From Cryobacterium algoricola (GTDB lineage: Bacteria > Actinomycetota > Actinomycetes > Actinomycetales > Microbacteriaceae), in assembly GCF_004402485.1 (NCBI RefSeq), contig NZ_SOFG01000004.1:186001-250000 (forward strand): a stretch of 64,000 nucleotides of DNA, written 5' to 3'. This document shows, piece after piece, positions 1-9,013 of this stretch. Position numbers and translations under genes: made by a program. The notes under the pieces are model-generated. The model saw nothing but the letters and a program-made list of their open reading frames with translations. It made no database searches and was not told where the DNA came from. Position 1 is the stretch's first letter. The number at the start of each line of letters is the position of its first letter.

Positions 1-308
1 CGAGCGGCGGCATCCGCCCACTGGCGCTTGAGATGCTCGGTCGGGGCGACGACGGTGATGCGGTCGATCAGGTGCCGCGCACGAAGCTCGGCGGCAAGCC
101 GGAGAGCGAAGGTGGTCTTGCCTGCTCCCGGTGTCGCGGCGGCGAGGAAATCCCGGGGCTGGTGAACGAAGTAGGCGGCGAGGGCCTCTTCCTGCCAGGC
201 GCGCAGCTTGGTCGCGGTGCCCCAGGCGGCCCGGCCGGGAAACGACGGGGACAGGTGTTCGGCTGCACTCGTTCCCTGGTTCGGTTCGAACGCTGCTGAG
301 ATAGTCAC
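1..308 (-). CDS. DEAD/DEAH-box helicase, N-terminal part (truncated by window edge)
   Basis: About 102 residues are visible, read from a GTG at 308 to the window edge. They show an adenine-contacting segment (LRAWQEEALAAY, residues 35-46), a Walker A loop (TPGAGKTT, 59-66) and a motif Ia-like stretch (APTEHLKRQW, 88-97). This is the N-terminus of a superfamily 2 helicase of the type III restriction/DEAD kind, an ATP-dependent nucleic acid translocase. The rest lies outside the window, so DNA versus RNA substrate cannot be judged. A TAGGTT hexamer (317-322) lies 8 nt upstream of the GTG, so transcription may start at or very near the start codon. It is divergent from the GDSL hydrolase gene. 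Confidence 0.8.
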   Translation of the reverse strand, partial: MTISAAFEPNQGTSAAEHLSPSFPGRAAWGTATKLRAWQEEALAAYFVHQPRDFLAAATPGAGKTTFALRLAAELRARHLIDRITVVAPTEHLKRQWADAAA

Positions 309-366
309 TTCAATAGAACCTAGCAAGGTGAACAGACAGTTTCGTGCAAACGAGGAGAATGGACTG

Positions 367-1155
367 ATGACAACCGCATTGCATCCTTGGTCACGGTACG
401 TAGCCGTCGGCGATTCCTTCACGGAGGGTGTCGGCGATCCCGAGCCCGCGTGCCCGGGCGGGTTCCGGGGCTGGTCCGACCGGGTCGCCGAGGTGCTCAG
501 CCAGGGTTCTGAGGACTTCGCATATGCGAATCTCGCGGTGCGCGGCAAGCTGATCCGGCAGGTCATGGACGAGCAGCTCGAGCCGGCCCTCGACCTTCGC
601 CCCGACCTGATCACGTTCTCCGCGGGCGGCAACGACGTGATCCGGCCGGGGTCCGACCCCGACGAGATCGCCGCCCGGTGCGGTGAGGCCGTGCGGCTGC
701 TCAGCCGCGACGGAGCCACGATCGTGCTCTTCACGGGTGCCGACGTCGGGTTCGCCCCGGTCTTCCGCGGGATTCGCGGCAAGATCGCGATCTACAACGA
801 GAACATCCGCGCGGTCGCGGCCCGGTACGACTGTGTCGTCGCCGACCTGTGGGCGCTCACCGAGATCCAGGATGCCCGGATGTGGGCGCCCGACCGGCTG
901 CACCTGAACGCCCTCGGACATCACACGGTCGCCCGGATGGTGCTCGACGTGCTCAACGTGCCGAACAGCCTCGAACCCTCGGAGCCGGAGCCGTTGCCCG
1001 CGCAGACCTGGCGCCAGGCCCGCAGCGAGGACATGGTCTGGGCGCGGGAGTATCTCGTGCCGTGGGTGCTGCGCCGCATCCGGCACCAGTCGTCCGGCGA
1101 CCACGTGCTGCCCAAACGCCCGGAAGCCGGTCCGTTCCGCCAGGCGCTCAAGTAG
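367..1155 (+). CDS. SGNH/GDSL-family hydrolase
   Basis: This 262-residue protein has the SGNH hydrolase blocks: GDSFTEG at 15-21 with nucleophile Ser17, GGND at 87-90 supplying the oxyanion Asn, and DRLHLN with Asp176 and His179 completing the triad. Such enzymes are esterases or lipases acting on acyl or acetyl esters; the substrate is not predictable here. No signal peptide is visible, so it is probably cytoplasmic. The frame stays open upstream to 208, but the ATG at 367 was chosen because it has GAGGAG at 352-357 and starts right before the conserved block I. It ends 9 bp from the convergent carboxypeptidase gene, with no terminator visible between them. Confidence 0.88.
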   Translation: MTTALHPWSRYVAVGDSFTEGVGDPEPACPGGFRGWSDRVAEVLSQGSEDFAYANLAVRGKLIRQVMDEQLEPALDLRPDLITFSAGGNDVIRPGSDPDEIAARCGEAVRLLSRDGATIVLFTGADVGFAPVFRGIRGKIAIYNENIRAVAARYDCVVADLWALTEIQDARMWAPDRLHLNALGHHTVARMVLDVLNVPNSLEPSEPEPLPAQTWRQARSEDMVWAREYLVPWVLRRIRHQSSGDHVLPKRPEAGPFRQALK

Positions 1156-1164
1156 CAGGGGAGG

Positions 1165-2400
1165 TCAGCGGGACGCGAACAGTTCGCCGGGGTGCGTGAA
1201 GCGCCACCCCGGCCCGGGGTCGCTGAGCGTTCCGTCCAGGACGAGCGGAACACTGACCGTCTTCGTGCCGACCGTGAAGTCGAGAGACCCGACGGTGTCC
1301 CCGTCGGCGCCGACCCCGACCGGACGGGCCGTGGCGACGCCCGTGACGGCCGTGTCAGACCAGACGAGAGCGGATGCCGGCCCGGCGGCCACGGCCGTCC
1401 CGCTCTGTCCCCAGACGCTCGCGTACGCTCCGTAGGCAGCACCGGCCTCGGTCAGGGTGACCTCACGGAAACCGGGCTTGACGCTCTCGATCAGGCGCCC
1501 GATGTCGGCGTCGAGGGTGTCGTGGGTGGTCCCGCCGAGCAGGACCCCGACGAGGGTCACGGTGGTCTCGCCGACGGTGAAGTCCGCGGAGAACAGCAGG
1601 CAGGCGCCTGCCTCGTCCGTCGTCCCGGTCTTGATGCCGTCGACGCCGTGGTCACCGAGCATCTCGTTGGTGTTCGTCACCGTTCCGATCGTCGGCAGCA
1701 CTGCCGTCTTCTCCGACACGATCGAGGCGAGCGCCGGGTTCTTCAGCACGAGCTTGCCGATCTCCACGAGGTCGGCCGGCGTGCTGGCGCTCCCGGGTGA
1801 CAGTCCGCTCGTGTCCGCGATCGTGGTCCCCGTGAGGCCATGATCGGTGAGCCAGGCCCTGGCGACCTTCAGATACGCGTCGACACTGCCGAACGCCCAG
1901 TTCGCGAGGGTGATGCTGTAGTTGTTCGCGGACGGCAGCAGCATGCCCTCGAGGGCCTGGCGCTGGCTCAGCACCATCCCGGACACGACGGGGGCGACGG
2001 AGCCGTCCTGGGCGAGCACGTCGTAGTAGATCTGCACATCGGCGTCGGTGAATTTCACGTCCGGGCCGGCCTCGGTGACCGCGAGCGGCTTCGCGTCGAG
2101 CAACACGAGGGAGGTGATCATCTTGGTGATGCTCGCGATCGGCACGGCGGCCTGGCTGCCGCTGGAGCCGAGCACCCCGTCGTAACCGACGGCGCCGATC
2201 GCGCCCTCCCCGATTCCCGGCCACACCATCGCCGTCGCCGGTTGGGTGAGCGCGGCGGGCTGGGTGAGCGTCGCCGCGGACGCGGGAAGAGCCGCGGCAC
2301 TCGTCGTCGCGAAATAGCCGCCGAGCAGGATCACGACGAGCAGTCCCCCGAGGACGGCGAATCGGCGACGCAGGATGGTGGAACGACTCGCGGAAGGCAC
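1165..2400 (-). CDS. D-alanyl-D-alanine carboxypeptidase (PBP5-like, peptidase S11)
   Basis: The 411-residue protein has a basic N-terminus, one membrane segment (about residues 14-36), an Ala/Thr/Pro-rich linker and a penicillin-binding domain. All three active-site motifs are present: SITK (Ser90-Lys93), SAN (157-159) and KTG (257-259). The family trims the terminal D-Ala from peptidoglycan pentapeptides outside the cell. The N-terminal helix suggests a signal anchor rather than the C-terminal amphipathic anchor of E. coli PBP5. The GTG start at 2400 is supported by a TAAGGT -10-like box ending 6 nt upstream, which predicts a leaderless mRNA. It is a single gene convergent with the GDSL hydrolase. 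Confidence 0.9.
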   Translation of the reverse strand: MPSASRSTILRRRFAVLGGLLVVILLGGYFATTSAAALPASAATLTQPAALTQPATAMVWPGIGEGAIGAVGYDGVLGSSGSQAAVPIASITKMITSLVLLDAKPLAVTEAGPDVKFTDADVQIYYDVLAQDGSVAPVVSGMVLSQRQALEGMLLPSANNYSITLANWAFGSVDAYLKVARAWLTDHGLTGTTIADTSGLSPGSASTPADLVEIGKLVLKNPALASIVSEKTAVLPTIGTVTNTNEMLGDHGVDGIKTGTTDEAGACLLFSADFTVGETTVTLVGVLLGGTTHDTLDADIGRLIESVKPGFREVTLTEAGAAYGAYASVWGQSGTAVAAGPASALVWSDTAVTGVATARPVGVGADGDTVGSLDFTVGTKTVSVPLVLDGTLSDPGPGWRFTHPGELFASR

Positions 2401-2406
2401 CCGTTC

Positions 2407-2412
2407 ACCTTA
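2407..2412 (-). promoter_or_regulatory. Putative -10 box (TAAGGT) of carboxypeptidase gene
   Basis: The minus strand reads TAAGGT, then 6 nt, then the GTG start. This fits TANNNT spacing for a leaderless transcript. No clear -35 was recognised. Confidence 0.5.
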
Positions 2413-2447
2413 CCGATCCCAGGACAGGGAAACGCTGGACGCGCGGG

Positions 2448-3248
2448 TCAGCGCAGTGCGTACAGTGCGACCGCGCTCGCCGATGCGACGTTGAGCGAGT
2501 CGACGCCGTGCAGCATCGGGATCGTGACGACCGTGTCCGCGACCGCGAGCGCCTGCCTACTGAGGCCGTCGCCCTCCGCGCCGAGCACGATGGCGAGCCG
2601 CTCCGGCGGATCGATCGCGAAGTCGTCGAGGCTCACCGCGTTGTCGGCGAGGGCGAGGGCCGCGAGGTGGAAGCCGGCGTCGTGCAGCAGCGGGACGGCC
2701 TCATCCCATTCGGGCAGCCGGGTCCACGGCACCTGCAGCACCGTTCCCATGCTCACGCGCACGCTGCGCCGGTAGAGCGGGTCGGCGCAGCGCGGGGTGA
2801 TCAGCACGGCGTCTGCGCCGAGACCCGCGACCGAGCGGAAGATCGCGCCGACGTTGGTGTGGTCGACGATGTTCTCGAGAATGACGATCCGGCGTGCACC
2901 CCGGATCAGGTCGGCCACCGGCGCGAGCACGGGCCGGTGCATCGCCGCGAGTGCCCCCCGGTGCAGGTTGTACCCGGTGAGTTCTTCGAGCACGGATGCC
3001 GCGCCGACGTAGATCGGCACGTCCGGCCAGTCTGCGAGCAACTCGAGGGCGTCCGGCAGCCATTGTTCCTGCAGGAGCACCGATCGGGGGCGATGCCCGG
3101 CGTCGAGGGCCCGCGCGATGACCTTGGTCGACTCTGCGATGTACAGGCCGCCCGCCGGTTCGGACTTGCGCCGGAGTGCGACGTCGGTGAGCTGCGAGTA
3201 ATCGGCAAGACCGGGGAGGTCGAGGGAGTCGATGTGGATGATCTGCAC
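2448..3248 (-). CDS. TrmH/SpoU-family RNA 2'-O-methyltransferase
   Basis: From the chosen start this is 266 residues with an N-terminal substrate-binding domain and a C-terminal SPOUT domain. The knot motifs are visible: NIVDHTNVGAIFRS (SpoU motif 1), the VLGAEGDGLS segment (motif 2) and the VDSLNVASASAVALY segment (motif 3). It should methylate a ribose 2'-OH in rRNA or tRNA using SAM; the target nucleotide is not predictable. The frame is open to 3341, but the GTG at 3248 follows AAAGG at good spacing and matches where the family fold begins. It is divergent from the sirtuin gene. Confidence 0.85.
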   Translation of the reverse strand: MQIIHIDSLDLPGLADYSQLTDVALRRKSEPAGGLYIAESTKVIARALDAGHRPRSVLLQEQWLPDALELLADWPDVPIYVGAASVLEELTGYNLHRGALAAMHRPVLAPVADLIRGARRIVILENIVDHTNVGAIFRSVAGLGADAVLITPRCADPLYRRSVRVSMGTVLQVPWTRLPEWDEAVPLLHDAGFHLAALALADNAVSLDDFAIDPPERLAIVLGAEGDGLSRQALAVADTVVTIPMLHGVDSLNVASASAVALYALR

Positions 3249-3297
3249 GGGGATTTGCCTTTCGAAGGAGAACAGGTCCAGCCTGCCAGTTGGACCG

Positions 3298-3339
3298 CCC
3301 GGTCCTGTAACCGGGGTCCGGTATCCCGGGTTCTGTAAC
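3298..3339. repeat. Imperfect direct repeat in the methyltransferase/sirtuin divergent promoter region
   Basis: CCCGGTCCTGTAAC (3298-3311) recurs as CCCGGGTTCTGTAAC (3325-3339), sharing CCCGG and CTGTAAC. The two copies sit about 27 bp apart, near 2.5 helical turns, between two divergent genes. They could be paired regulator half-sites, but the function is unknown. Confidence 0.4.
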
Positions 3340-3389
3340 AAGGACGAAAACTGACCCGCCTAGACTCGGTCAGGACAGGACGGAGCGTT

Positions 3390-4241
<852 letters not shown>

Positions 4242-4324
4242 CGGCGTCCGGGTCGCCGGACTGGGGCAGCGCACGGCTGGACCGGCCCGGAACAGGCAGC
4301 ACCAGACAGGAGCCACGCGAGACC

Positions 4325-4990
4325 ATGCACCGGTTGCAGACCAGGCTTTCCATCGTCCGCCACGGCCAGACCGACTGGAACCTCGCCACCCGCATCCAGG
4401 GGCGCACCGACATCCCGCTGAACTCGACCGGACGGGCCCAGGCGGCCGAGACCGGCCTGCTCCTGCTCAAGCGGAGTCGCTCGGGCGCAGCGCCGAGCCT
4501 CGACGGCGGCCTGACCCCGAGTGCGTCCGGCTGGGAGAAGATCGTCTCGAGCCCCCTCGACCGGGCGGCGGAGACGGCCCGCATCATCGCGGGAGAACTC
4601 GGCTTGCCGCGGCCGGAGATCATCGACGATCTCACCGAGCGCCACCACGGCCACATCGAAGGGCTCACCTTCGCCGAACGGCAGCGCCAGTTCCCGAACG
4701 GGATGCCGGTGCCTGGCCTCGAGTCGCGCCAGCAGGTTCTCGACAGAGTGCTGCCGGCTCTCGGCCGCGTGGCCGAGGAATTCCCCGGTGACGCGGTGCT
4801 CGTGGTCTGCCACGGCGGTGTGATCGGGACGCTGATCCGCTACCTGACCGACGGAGTGCGCCCGCACCCCGATGAGATCATCGCGAACGGTTCCGTCCAC
4901 GACTTCCTCTGGAGAGACGGCCGCCTCGAGCTCGAGCACTTCGACGCGACGATCCGCGGCTTCGCGGAGAACACGCACTACTCGGGCTGA
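4325..4990 (+). CDS. Histidine phosphatase family protein (phosphoglycerate mutase-like)
   Basis: The 221-residue protein has the RHG motif (Arg12-His13-Gly14, with His13 the phospho-acceptor), Arg80, Glu105 in LTERHHG, and the second catalytic His163 in VVCHGG. The branch includes phosphoglycerate mutases and broad phosphatases. The lack of a PGM-type insert and the 221-residue length favour a broad-specificity or small-molecule phosphatase over a glycolytic mutase. It probably shares the sirtuin transcript. Its 3' end overlaps the convergent glycosyltransferase gene by 13 bp, with no terminator between them, so the two transcripts should overlap as antisense. Confidence 0.85.
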   Translation: MHRLQTRLSIVRHGQTDWNLATRIQGRTDIPLNSTGRAQAAETGLLLLKRSRSGAAPSLDGGLTPSASGWEKIVSSPLDRAAETARIIAGELGLPRPEIIDDLTERHHGHIEGLTFAERQRQFPNGMPVPGLESRQQVLDRVLPALGRVAEEFPGDAVLVVCHGGVIGTLIRYLTDGVRPHPDEIIANGSVHDFLWRDGRLELEHFDATIRGFAENTHYSG

Positions 4991-6075
4991 GCGGGCCGCT
5001 CCGCCGTCTGACGGATCACCCGGAGCAGGATTCCGGCGGAATCGGCCCAGTTGTAGCGGGCGGCCTGCTCGATGGCGAGCCCCGACCGTTTCGCCCACTC
5101 CCCCGGTTCGTCGAGCCGGTGGACAGCAGCGGCGAGACCCGCGGCGTCGCGCGGCTCGAAGTAGAGCGCGGCCTCCCCGCCGATCTCGCGGAAGATCGGG
5201 ATGTCGCTCACGACGACGGGGATCCCGAGGCTCATCGCTTCGACGAGGGGGATCCCGAAGCCCTCGTCGAGGGACGCGGTCACGAGGGCGGTCGCCGAAT
5301 CGAGCAGGGCGACGTACTCGTCGTCGGAGACGCCGTCGTGGAACACGATCCGCGCGCCGGGGACGAGCGTCTGGAGGCGGGTCTTCTCGGCGTCGCCGAT
5401 CCTGCTGAGCAGGTGCAGGTAGTGGCCAGGCAGGTCGGCGAGGGAGCGCACGAGCGTGTCGACGTTCTTGTACGGCATGAACGAGCCCATGTAGATGAGG
5501 CTGCCCGTGGCCGGGCCGGTGCGCCGGACGCCCGTCTCGGCGCCCGCCGCGCCGGCGAGAGCGCCTGCGGCATTGGGGACGACCGTGATGGGCCTGCGGG
5601 TGAGACGGTGCTTCAGCATGAGGGCCCTGGTCGTCTCCGAGACCGTGACGATGCCGTCTGCGCGGTTCAGCAGCATCCGCTGCGGCCACCAGGAGAGGTG
5701 GTAGAGCCGCCAGAGCAGCCGGATGAAGGCGGGCAGGTCGCGCGGGGGCGTGCGGTTGCGATAGTAGATCAGGTCGTGCACGGTGAGCAGCAGCCGGTAG
5801 TTGCGGCCCCAGGACCCCATGGTCTGCATCGGGCTGAAGACGATGTCGGGGTGCAGCCGGTTGACCTGGAAGGCGACGAGGGGCTCACGGATGCTCGTGG
5901 GCGCGCTCACGAGCTGCCACGGGAGTGCGGGCAGCATCGCGAGTTGCCGGTGGTCGCTGATGAGCATCGTCACGGGGTGCAGCCGGCTCAGCTCTGTGAC
6001 GAGTTCTGAGGTGTACCGGCTGATACCGTCGTGCCGGTCGAACCGGGTGTACCGGCAGTCGAACACGATCCTCAT
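4978..6075 (-). CDS. Glycosyltransferase family 4-type (GT-B) protein
   Basis: This 365-residue GT-B enzyme has an N-terminal acceptor domain starting RIVFDCRYT, with a Gly-rich loop DGISRY, and a C-terminal donor domain ending in an EX7E motif (DEGFGIPLVEAM, near 270) that binds the nucleotide-sugar. It should transfer a sugar, retaining configuration, to a glycan or lipid. Donor and acceptor cannot be assigned. The start ATG overlaps the stop of the upstream alpha/beta hydrolase gene by 4 bp, so translation is coupled and the two form an operon. Confidence 0.85.
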   Translation of the reverse strand: MRIVFDCRYTRFDRHDGISRYTSELVTELSRLHPVTMLISDHRQLAMLPALPWQLVSAPTSIREPLVAFQVNRLHPDIVFSPMQTMGSWGRNYRLLLTVHDLIYYRNRTPPRDLPAFIRLLWRLYHLSWWPQRMLLNRADGIVTVSETTRALMLKHRLTRRPITVVPNAAGALAGAAGAETGVRRTGPATGSLIYMGSFMPYKNVDTLVRSLADLPGHYLHLLSRIGDAEKTRLQTLVPGARIVFHDGVSDDEYVALLDSATALVTASLDEGFGIPLVEAMSLGIPVVVSDIPIFREIGGEAALYFEPRDAAGLAAAVHRLDEPGEWAKRSGLAIEQAARYNWADSAGILLRVIRQTAERPAQPE

Positions 6076-6971
6076 GCCGAGGCCGTTTCGTCCAGGAAGC
6101 GGCGCAACTGTTCCGCCGCTTCGACGGGGACTTCGTAGTGGATGAGGTGCCCGACGTTGGGGATGACATAGAGGCGGGCGTCCGGGAACAGCGTGCGCAG
6201 GCGGTACTGGGCCTCGACGGGGGTGATGTCGTCCTTGTCCGCCGCGATCAGCAGGGTGCGTTGCGGGATGCGCGCGGCGAATTCGCTCACGTCGCTTCCG
6301 ACGGAGGCACGGAAGGCCTCGAGGACGACCCGGCGATCGGAGAACGCGGAGAAGTACCGGTCGTGCTGGTTGTGGATCCAGCGGCGGAGGGCGGGGTCAC
6401 GGGTCTTGGCCATCGCGATGCTCATCACGCGGACGATCACGCGGTTGCGGAGCAGGGCGAAGCCGAGCCGTTCGGGCAGCGCGGCGGCCGCCCAGTAGTA
6501 GAACACGGCGAGCCGGGTGAGGATGCCGCGGGGACCGGACAGGGCGGGAGCCGCGATCGGGTTGACGAGGACGACGACATCGGCGGGCAGCCCGCCCGCG
6601 ACGGCGGACGCCGCGATGATCGAGCCGAACGAGTGCCCGAGGATCACGGTGCGCCCGGTCGGGGCGACCGCTGCGACGAAACCCCTGAGCCATTCCGAGT
6701 AGCCGGGCACGTCGTGCGCCAGGGTCGTGAGAGGTGCCGACTCGCCGAAGCCGGGGAGGTCGGGTGAGAGGATGCGGTACCCCGCGAGCTGGGCCACGAC
6801 GGGCTCGAGGCCGTGGTGGTCGCCACGGAAGCCGTGCACCATCACGATCGTCGTCGTCGCGGCCGGATCACCGTACTCCCAGTAGCGGGTGTCGGTCCCG
6901 AGCACCGGGACGGTGTGGACGCTCACCGGGATCCGGGCGAGCTGGGCGTCGTATGGCGAAGGAACAATCAT
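6072..6971 (-). CDS. Alpha/beta-fold hydrolase
   Basis: The 299-residue protein has an oxyanion HGFRG motif (46-50), the nucleophile elbow GHSFGS (112-117, Ser114), an acid in the AADKDDITP segment and the catalytic His in NVGHLIHY near residue 276, so the triad is complete. No secretion signal is evident. The substrate is unknown. It is the first gene of a two-gene operon with the glycosyltransferase (ATGA overlap). TAAGCT lies 7 nt upstream of the ATG, which predicts a leaderless mRNA divergent from the exonuclease gene. Confidence 0.85.
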   Translation of the reverse strand: MIVPSPYDAQLARIPVSVHTVPVLGTDTRYWEYGDPAATTTIVMVHGFRGDHHGLEPVVAQLAGYRILSPDLPGFGESAPLTTLAHDVPGYSEWLRGFVAAVAPTGRTVILGHSFGSIIAASAVAGGLPADVVVLVNPIAAPALSGPRGILTRLAVFYYWAAAALPERLGFALLRNRVIVRVMSIAMAKTRDPALRRWIHNQHDRYFSAFSDRRVVLEAFRASVGSDVSEFAARIPQRTLLIAADKDDITPVEAQYRLRTLFPDARLYVIPNVGHLIHYEVPVEAAEQLRRFLDETASA

Positions 6972-6978
6972 CCGTTCC

Positions 6979-6984
6979 AGCTTA
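6979..6984 (-). promoter_or_regulatory. Putative -10 box (TAAGCT) of hydrolase-glycosyltransferase operon
   Basis: TAAGCT ends 7 nt before the ATG at 6971, so the transcript is predicted to be leaderless. It lies 60 bp from the divergent exonuclease -10 box. Confidence 0.5.
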
Positions 6985-7038
6985 CGGGGACGCGCGGGGC
7001 AGGCGGCGGTGGCTCCCGGGGATGTCGTCGGTCGGCCC

Positions 7039-7044
7039 TAGGCT
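7039..7044 (+). promoter_or_regulatory. Putative -10 box (TAGGCT) of exonuclease gene
   Basis: TAGGCT is followed by 6 nt and then the ATG at 7051. No Shine-Dalgarno sequence is present, which fits leaderless transcription. Confidence 0.55.
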
Positions 7045-7050
7045 GGCCCC

Positions 7051-7737
7051 ATGAGCAACTGGAGTGACACCCTCGCCGTCTTCGACCTTGAAACGACCGG
7101 AATCGACGTGGAGACGAGTCGCATCGTGTCGGCGACGGTCGCCGTGATCGACGTCTCTGGGGCGGTCGTCGAGCGCGTCGACTGGCTTCTCGACCCGGGC
7201 ATTGACATCCCGGAGCAGGCGACCAACGTGCACGGGATCACGACCGCCCAGGCCGTTGCGAACGGCCGCGTCGCGGGGGAAGGCGTCACCGAGATCGTTG
7301 CGACGATCCGCGACCTGCTCGGCAGGGGCCTTCCGATCGTGGCGTACAACGCGCCGTACGACCTCTCGCTACTCAACCGGGAGGCGCTGCGCTACGGGGT
7401 CGCACCGCTCGTCTCCCCCGCGCCCGTCGTCGACCCGCTGGTCATCGACAAGCAGGTGGACCGCTACCGCAAGGGCAAGCGAACGCTCGAGGTCACGAGC
7501 GCGTACTACGGGGTGTCCCTCGACGACGCCCATGACGCCGGAGCGGACGCGATCGCCGCGGGCAGGGTCGCCCAGGCCATCGCTAAGGCACACGCCGCCG
7601 TGCTGCCGGGCACCGTCGCCGAGCTGCACGACCTGCAGGTGCAGTGGTCGATGCAGCAGGCCGAGCGTTTCCAGGACTACATGCGCCGCGAACGCGACCC
7701 GAAGTTCGTCGCGAGCGGTGCGTGGCCGGAGCGGTAA
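7051..7737 (+). CDS. DEDDh 3'-5' exonuclease, DNA polymerase III epsilon-like
   Basis: The 228-residue protein carries all exonuclease ligands: FDLETTG (Asp12 and Glu14), Asp104 in YNAPYDLSLL, and His161 and Asp166 in AHDAGADA. It should degrade 3' ends of single-stranded or mismatched DNA or RNA with two metal ions. Length and a short C-terminal extension resemble stand-alone actinobacterial DnaQ-like exonucleases, not the polymerase III proofreading subunit with its polymerase-binding tail. It is monocistronic, with a leaderless-type promoter before it and a strong bidirectional terminator after it. Confidence 0.88.
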   Translation: MSNWSDTLAVFDLETTGIDVETSRIVSATVAVIDVSGAVVERVDWLLDPGIDIPEQATNVHGITTAQAVANGRVAGEGVTEIVATIRDLLGRGLPIVAYNAPYDLSLLNREALRYGVAPLVSPAPVVDPLVIDKQVDRYRKGKRTLEVTSAYYGVSLDDAHDAGADAIAAGRVAQAIAKAHAAVLPGTVAELHDLQVQWSMQQAERFQDYMRRERDPKFVASGAWPER

Positions 7738-7756
7738 CGCGCGCAGCAGACAACGA

Positions 7757-7788
7757 AAAAGGCGAGCAGCCGTGGCTGCTCGCCTTTT
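7757..7788. terminator. Bidirectional intrinsic terminator between exonuclease gene and rpmE2
   Basis: A 15-bp perfect stem (AAAAGGCGAGCAGCC at 7757-7771, complement at 7774-7788) has a 2-nt spacer and A/T tracts on both sides. It can serve both convergent genes. Confidence 0.9.
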
Positions 7789-7817
7789 CTGTGTAACGCG
7801 CGTGCGGTGGTTCGGAC

Positions 7818-8069
7818 TTATTTGCCGAAGCCCTTGTAGCGGGAGTTGAACTTCTCCACGCGTCCGGCGGAGTCCATGATGCGCTGCTTGCCCGTGTAGA
7901 ACGGGTGCGACTCGGAGGAGATTTCCACGTCGATGACGGGGTAGGTGGTGCCGTCTTCCCACTCGATCGTCTTGGCGCTCGAGACCGTCGAACGGGTCAG
8001 GAAGGTCGCACCCGAGGCGAGGTCGCGGAAGACCACGGGGGTGTAGGTGGGGTGGATGTCAGACTTCAT
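7818..8069 (-). CDS. rpmE2: 50S ribosomal protein L31 type B
   Basis: The 83-residue sequence matches L31 type B: the start [15 protein letters not shown], the central [11 protein letters not shown] and the C-terminal FNSRYKGF. It has no cysteines, so it is the zinc-free form. L31 bridges the ribosomal subunits. Zinc-free paralogues are Zur-controlled in some bacteria, but no Zur-like palindrome is seen in the 112 bp upstream. AAGGAAG precedes the ATG. It is the last gene before the bidirectional terminator and lies downstream of the ABC ATPase gene on the same strand. Confidence 0.95.
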   Translation of the reverse strand: MKSDIHPTYTPVVFRDLASGATFLTRSTVSSAKTIEWEDGTTYPVIDVEISSESHPFYTGKQRIMDSAGRVEKFNSRYKGFGK

Positions 8070-8181
8070 GAAAACTTCCTTATATGAGGTGCGCCGGTCC
8101 GGACCGGGTGGACCGGGGAACGGCGGCAGGAAAAAGTTACACGGCCCGAGGACCGACTGTCTAGTCTAGCAGAAGCGAGCG

Positions 8182-8964
8182 TCAGGCCGCACGGGCCGTG
8201 AAGCGACCGGCGACCTCGCTCAGGTCGATCGGCAGGCCGAACGTTTCGGTCAGGGTGTCCGCCGTCAGCGACTCCGCGAACGGGCCGGCCGAGACGACGC
8301 GGCCGCCCGAGAGGAGGAGGGCGTGGGTGAAGCCCAGGGGGATCTCTTCGACGTGATGGGTGACCATGATGATGGCCGGTGAGCTCGACTCGAGGGCATA
8401 ACCGCCGAGCAGACGCAGGAGCTCTTCGCGGGCGCCGAGGTCGAGGCTCGCCGCCGGCTCGTCGAGCAGGAGCAGTTCGGGGTCGGTCATGATCGAGCGG
8501 GCGATCTGCACCCGCTTCTGTTCGCCGTCGCTCAGGGTTCCGAAGGTGCGATCGGCGAGGTGGTCGAGTCGCCATTCCTGGAGCACCCGCTGGGCGCGGC
8601 GCTCGTCGATGGTCTCGTATTCCTCGGTCCAGCGCCCGGTCACCGAGTATGCGGCGGTCATGACGACGTCGAGGACCTTTTCGCCGGCCGGAACCTTGCG
8701 GGCAAGCGCGGTCGACGCGAAGCCGATGCGCGGACGCAACTCGAACAGGTCGGTGCCGCCGATGGGCTCCTCGAGCACCTCGGCGGTGCCCCTGGTGGGG
8801 TGCAGCATCGCGGCGGCGATCTGGAGGAGCGTGGTCTTTCCTGCGCCGTTCGGGCCGAGGATCACCCAGCGCTGATCGTCATCAACACTCCAGTTCACTG
8901 AGTCGAGGATGGTTGTGCCAGCCCGGACGACGGAGACGTCGGTGAATTGAAGAACGTTGACCAT
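8182..8964 (-). CDS. ABC transporter ATP-binding protein
   Basis: This single 260-residue nucleotide-binding domain has Walker A GPNGAGKT (37-44), signature LSDGEQ (144-149), Walker B LLLLDEP (164-170) and a switch His in MVTHHVEE. It couples ATP hydrolysis to a partner membrane protein, but no permease gene is adjacent. Similar stand-alone ATPases related to ModF or YlmA-type proteins are common in actinobacteria, and the cargo is unknown. The ATG at 8964 was chosen because TAACAT lies 6 nt upstream, so the mRNA should be leaderless. The next gene downstream is rpmE2. Confidence 0.87.
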   Translation of the reverse strand: MVNVLQFTDVSVVRAGTTILDSVNWSVDDDQRWVILGPNGAGKTTLLQIAAAMLHPTRGTAEVLEEPIGGTDLFELRPRIGFASTALARKVPAGEKVLDVVMTAAYSVTGRWTEEYETIDERRAQRVLQEWRLDHLADRTFGTLSDGEQKRVQIARSIMTDPELLLLDEPAASLDLGAREELLRLLGGYALESSSPAIIMVTHHVEEIPLGFTHALLLSGGRVVSAGPFAESLTADTLTETFGLPIDLSEVAGRFTARAA

Positions 8965-8970
8965 GCATCC

Positions 8971-8976
8971 ATGTTA
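8971..8976 (-). promoter_or_regulatory. Putative -10 box (TAACAT) of ABC ATPase gene
   Basis: TAACAT is followed by 6 nt and the ATG at 8964. No Shine-Dalgarno sequence is visible. Confidence 0.5.
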
Positions 8977-9013
8977 TCTGCCGACGCCGAGGCGTCGGCA
9001 CGCCGGGCGGGGC

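Noticed and set aside
8070-8181. Zur box upstream of the zinc-free L31 gene
   Set aside because: I looked for the TGAAAATGATTTTCA-type palindrome and saw none in the gap.
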